IMG/VR virus record: IMGVR_UViG_3300025120_000436
Location: 1 to 27,239 of that record
From: a virus
Length of the DNA: 27,239 bases
Direction: 5' to 3' (one strand)
The position numbers were made by a program, and so were the translations under genes. The notes under the pieces are model-generated. The model was not told where the DNA came from, searched no databases, and saw nothing but the letters and a program-made list of their open reading frames with translations. This document shows, in pieces, positions 25,540-27,239 of this stretch. Position 1 is the stretch's first letter; every line of letters begins with the position of its first letter.

Positions 25540-25854
25540 TTATTTTAAATTTTCTTTTAATTCTTCTTCCATTTCTTTTGGTATAAATGGTACCCATTTG
25601 TTTTTGGGGCAACCCGCTGCCATCGATCTAGTTTTTAAAGGTAATGAACAACCACAATCTGAGCAACATGGCTGCATACCGGGTAATGCGCAATGAGTGC
25701 CTACATTATCAAAATATTGACATTGTAAACATATACCATATCTAATTGAAGCTATTTCTTCAACCTCTTTATTAGTAAATACTCTATTTTTAATACCTTC
25801 ATATATTAAATCAAGGTTACCAAAGGCATTTATTAATTTATTAAATCGATTCAC
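25540..25854 (-). CDS. Eight-cysteine zinc-binding protein
   Basis: A 104-residue protein whose start codon is GTG (25852-25854); an ATG two bases earlier is out of frame and runs into a stop. Eight cysteines lie in about 45 residues: GICLQC, THC, PCCSDCGC and AGCPKNKW. They suit two Zn(Cys)4 sites, as in a double zinc ribbon. The rest is a short N-terminal helix and an acidic helical C-terminus. It could bind nucleic acid or a protein partner. It is six bases after the 66-residue gene and five bases before the HD gene. Function unknown. Confidence 0.65.
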   Translation of the reverse strand: MNRFNKLINAFGNLDLIYEGIKNRVFTNKEVEEIASIRYGICLQCQYFDNVGTHCALPGMQPCCSDCGCSLPLKTRSMAAGCPKNKWVPFIPKEMEEELKENLK

Positions 25855-25860
25855 ATTTAA

Positions 25861-26061
25861 TTATCTAATAGAATTTTGTTCATTTGCTGAAAATGGTTCT
25901 CTTTCAATCATACTTTTAATGTCTTCTGTAAGATTCTGAGCCTTTTCTACAGCTGATTTATAAGTTGATGCTGGTTCCTGGGTGTTTACTATTCTGTGTA
26001 AATTCATTAGTGTACTATCTAGTGCATCTAATTTTCTGTATAGTAAGTTTCTATTTCTCAT
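25861..26061 (-). CDS. Small helical hypothetical protein
   Basis: A 66-residue helical protein (RKLDALDSTLMNLHRIV, then AVEKAQNLTEDIKSMIE) with no hydrophobic segment. It heads the cluster that ends with the sigma factor. The ATG follows an AU-rich run (AATAATAATAAATAATAAAG) with no classical Shine-Dalgarno. No family recognised. Confidence 0.6.
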   Translation of the reverse strand: MRNRNLLYRKLDALDSTLMNLHRIVNTQEPASTYKSAVEKAQNLTEDIKSMIEREPFSANEQNSIR

Positions 26062-26094
26062 GTTTGTAAACTTTATTATTTATTATTATTAATT

Positions 26095-26147
26095 TTATCC
26101 CCCTTTTATTGCCTTTTATTACCCTTTATCTCTATCCCTTTTTTCCT
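26095..26147 (-). repeat. Purine-rich 10-base tandem repeat in the leader of the sigma cluster
   Basis: On the coding strand, three consecutive 10-base units read GATAAAGGGT, AATAAAAGGC, AATAAAAGGG (26101-26130), followed by a degenerate GGATAAAATT. The unit consensus is RATAAARGGN. It lies between the predicted promoter (26160-26191) and the ATG at 26061, so it would be in the 5' leader of the mRNA for the sigma cluster. Confidence 0.6.
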
Positions 26148-26159
26148 AAACCCGTGACA

Positions 26160-26191
26160 TAAATGTACGAGAGGGAAGTAGATATTCCAAA
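26160..26191 (-). promoter_or_regulatory. Predicted Bacteroidota-type promoter for the sigma-factor cluster
   Basis: TTTG (26188-26191), exactly 20 bases, then TACATTTA (26160-26167) on the coding strand. This is the largest intergenic gap (137 bases), and the spacing equals that at 3954-3985. The leader would be about 90 nt and contains the purine repeat. Confidence 0.6.
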
Positions 26192-26198
26192 TTATTTT

Positions 26199-26624
26199 TT
26201 AAATTCTTTTAACTACTTCTTGAATATTATGGAGATGGGCACATCTTTCATATTCTTCTATTTCTTCAAAATATTTTATTGACATTCCTAATGTATTATA
26301 TAATAATTTAGGGTCAAAAGTTAATATAGCATTTACATCATCATGGTGAGATAAATCAATTTTTTTAATATATCCCCAAGATTTATTGTAAATCGAATAC
26401 TCAGCTGCTTCTTTAGTTGTACTATTATTAAAATTAGGTTTTTCTTGCTTTAAAAACTTATCTAATTTTTGATGAAATACTTGATGATTTTGGATTAATT
26501 TTACAAACATACCTAATTTAGCAATAGGTCCTTCCATAAATTTTTTAATATCTTTTTTTGTTTTTTCGTCAGTAATTTCTTTACCCTCAACAAACAAATT
26601 AAAAATCTTATTTTTATCTATCAT
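26199..26624 (-). CDS. Hypothetical protein with a UVR-like C-terminal helix pair
   Basis: A 141-residue, mostly helical, basic/acidic protein. The last 30 residues (KYFEEIEEYERCAHLHNI) resemble the UVR motif of UvrB/UvrC and McsA-type proteins (helix, EEYExxAxLxxxI). The first half has an HQVFHQKLDKFL helix. No catalytic residues were identified. Its ATG overlaps the SNase-like gene stop by four bases (ATGA), so the two are co-translated. Could be a protein-interaction adaptor; function unassigned. Confidence 0.6.
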   Translation of the reverse strand: MIDKNKIFNLFVEGKEITDEKTKKDIKKFMEGPIAKLGMFVKLIQNHQVFHQKLDKFLKQEKPNFNNSTTKEAAEYSIYNKSWGYIKKIDLSHHDDVNAILTFDPKLLYNTLGMSIKYFEEIEEYERCAHLHNIQEVVKRI

Positions 26625-26965
26625 CTTTTACCACCAAAATAAGCTACAGCATGTCCTTCTGTAATTAATAAATCATTTAATTTAACATCTCCTAAAAATA
26701 TATCACCTAAACATCTACCATATTTACCAACACCTTGTGAGTGTAGTATAAATTCATTATTATGTTTATTTAAAATATCTTTAACATACTGTTTAGCAGC
26801 TAATCCTCTTGCTTTTTCTTCTAAATCTCTAGTACGAGATTCTGCAGCATTAATACCAACTAATCTAATTCTAATTTTTTTCCAGGTATCAAATCCAAGA
26901 TCAATAGTAGCATCAATGGTATCCCCATCTACTACTCTGTCACATTTTGCTTTATATATATACAT
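26621..26965 (-). CDS. Staphylococcal-nuclease-like (SNase) protein
   Basis: A 114-residue single-domain SNase fold. It has the metal/DNA-binding D13-G-D15 turn (VVDGDTIDA), the catalytic R34 (RIRLVGI), E42 (NAAES) and R84 (GKYGRCLGDIF), and the ending LNDLLITEGHAVAY. All three catalytic residues of the family are present, so it is probably an active Ca2+-dependent nuclease. There is no signal peptide, so it acts in the cytoplasm, perhaps on host or phage DNA. Co-translated with the downstream 141-residue protein. Confidence 0.8.
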   Translation of the reverse strand: MYIYKAKCDRVVDGDTIDATIDLGFDTWKKIRIRLVGINAAESRTRDLEEKARGLAAKQYVKDILNKHNNEFILHSQGVGKYGRCLGDIFLGDVKLNDLLITEGHAVAYFGGKR

Positions 26966-26975
26966 AGTTTAAGTA

Positions 26976-27239
26976 TTAATCAGGAATTGACCCCCTTGTT
27001 GAAGTTGATGTGTAAGTTAAATCAGTTGTTGCACCATCTTCATTTACAACAGTAGCACCATTTAAATTTACTGCTGTACCAGCCATTGACAGTGTATCTA
27101 CAGTTAATATATTAGAATCAATTGTTAATGTAATTGCTCCTGTCCCATCAAAAATATTTCCTGCGGTAGATGTTAAAGTTTGTCCTGGGGAGTAAGTAGC
27201 TGCAGATGCTGATGTTAAAAATGTAATTGTATCTAATCC
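26976..27239 (-). CDS. C-terminal fragment of a beta-rich, probably structural protein
   Basis: The frame is open from the right edge to a TAA at 26976-26978 (87 residues visible). It is Thr/Ser/Asn/Ala-rich, with alternating strands (NIFDGTGAITLTIDSNILT, then GTAVNLNGATVVNEDG). The composition resembles phage capsid-decoration, neck or fibre proteins. No membrane segment or enzyme motif is seen. The start is outside the window. The stop is ten bases before the SNase-like ATG, so they may share a transcript. Confidence 0.6.
   Translation of the reverse strand, partial: GLDTITFLTSASAATYSPGQTLTSTAGNIFDGTGAITLTIDSNILTVDTLSMAGTAVNLNGATVVNEDGATTDLTYTSTSTRGSIPD

Noticed and set aside
24761-25612. 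Longer start for the HD protein
   Set aside because: Would overlap the zinc-protein gene by 73 bases and add 26 basic residues outside the fold. The ATG at 25534 is five bases from the upstream stop.
26101-26147. RNA G-quadruplex in the purine leader
   Set aside because: Only two to three G in most runs, with loops of eight to eleven bases; unlikely to be stable.

Overview
The window is a piece of a low-GC, T4-superfamily (contractile-tailed) bacteriophage genome. Every gene I can support lies on the minus strand, and genes are packed with overlaps or gaps of a few bases. The identity rests on a baseplate module (gp25-like wedge, gp6-like wedge, gp5-like spike), a gp55-like late sigma factor and a gp61-like primase in one interval. 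No tRNA, CRISPR array, insertion sequence or bacterial chromosomal gene was seen. The host is not proven. Few starts have a Shine-Dalgarno sequence, and three intergenic gaps carry promoter-like sequences close to the Bacteroidota host pattern (TTTG, 19-21 nt, TAnnTTTG), so a Bacteroidota host, possibly marine, is my inference.

Layout, in the direction of transcription (high to low coordinates). (1) 26976-27239: C-terminal end of a beta-rich, probably structural protein. (2) 26199-26965: staphylococcal-nuclease-like enzyme and a 141-residue unknown. (3) 23775-26061: 66-residue unknown, eight-cysteine zinc protein, HD phosphohydrolase-like protein, small membrane-anchored protein, then the gp55-like sigma factor. 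A 137-base gap with a promoter and a 10-base-period purine repeat precedes it. (4) 20387-23738: conserved helical protein, gp5-like spike, and a 562-residue membrane/coiled-coil protein. (5) 6845-20356: small unknown, gp25, gp6, a DNRLRE-like protein, a coiled-coil/glycine-tailed protein and a giant 3035-residue baseplate/fibre protein that takes one third of the window. (6) 3991-6794: three tail or virion accessory proteins, two of them paralogues. (7) 1737-3931: GIY-YIG nuclease-like protein, primase, RecB/Cas4-like nuclease. (8) 1-1695: P-loop kinase and a nucleotidyltransferase that runs off the left edge.

The most interesting signal is regulatory. All six intergenic gaps of at least 30 bases contain a variant of one AT-rich motif, and the variants split by the genes they precede. 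Before the three non-structural clusters the motif is TAYATTTAT, with TTTG (or TTAG) exactly 20 bases upstream, like a Bacteroidota host sigma promoter. Before the three structural clusters it is ATATTTATAA with no -33 element, the layout expected of a gp55-type late promoter. The presumed late sigma is encoded in the same window. I propose an early/late promoter code for this phage group in which the late element is a variant of the host Bacteroidota -7 box and not the T4 TATAAATA.

Together the genes supply DNA replication and processing (primase, two or three nucleases), nucleotide or cofactor metabolism (nucleotidyltransferase, kinase, HD enzyme), the late transcription switch, and most of the baseplate and tail-tip structure.
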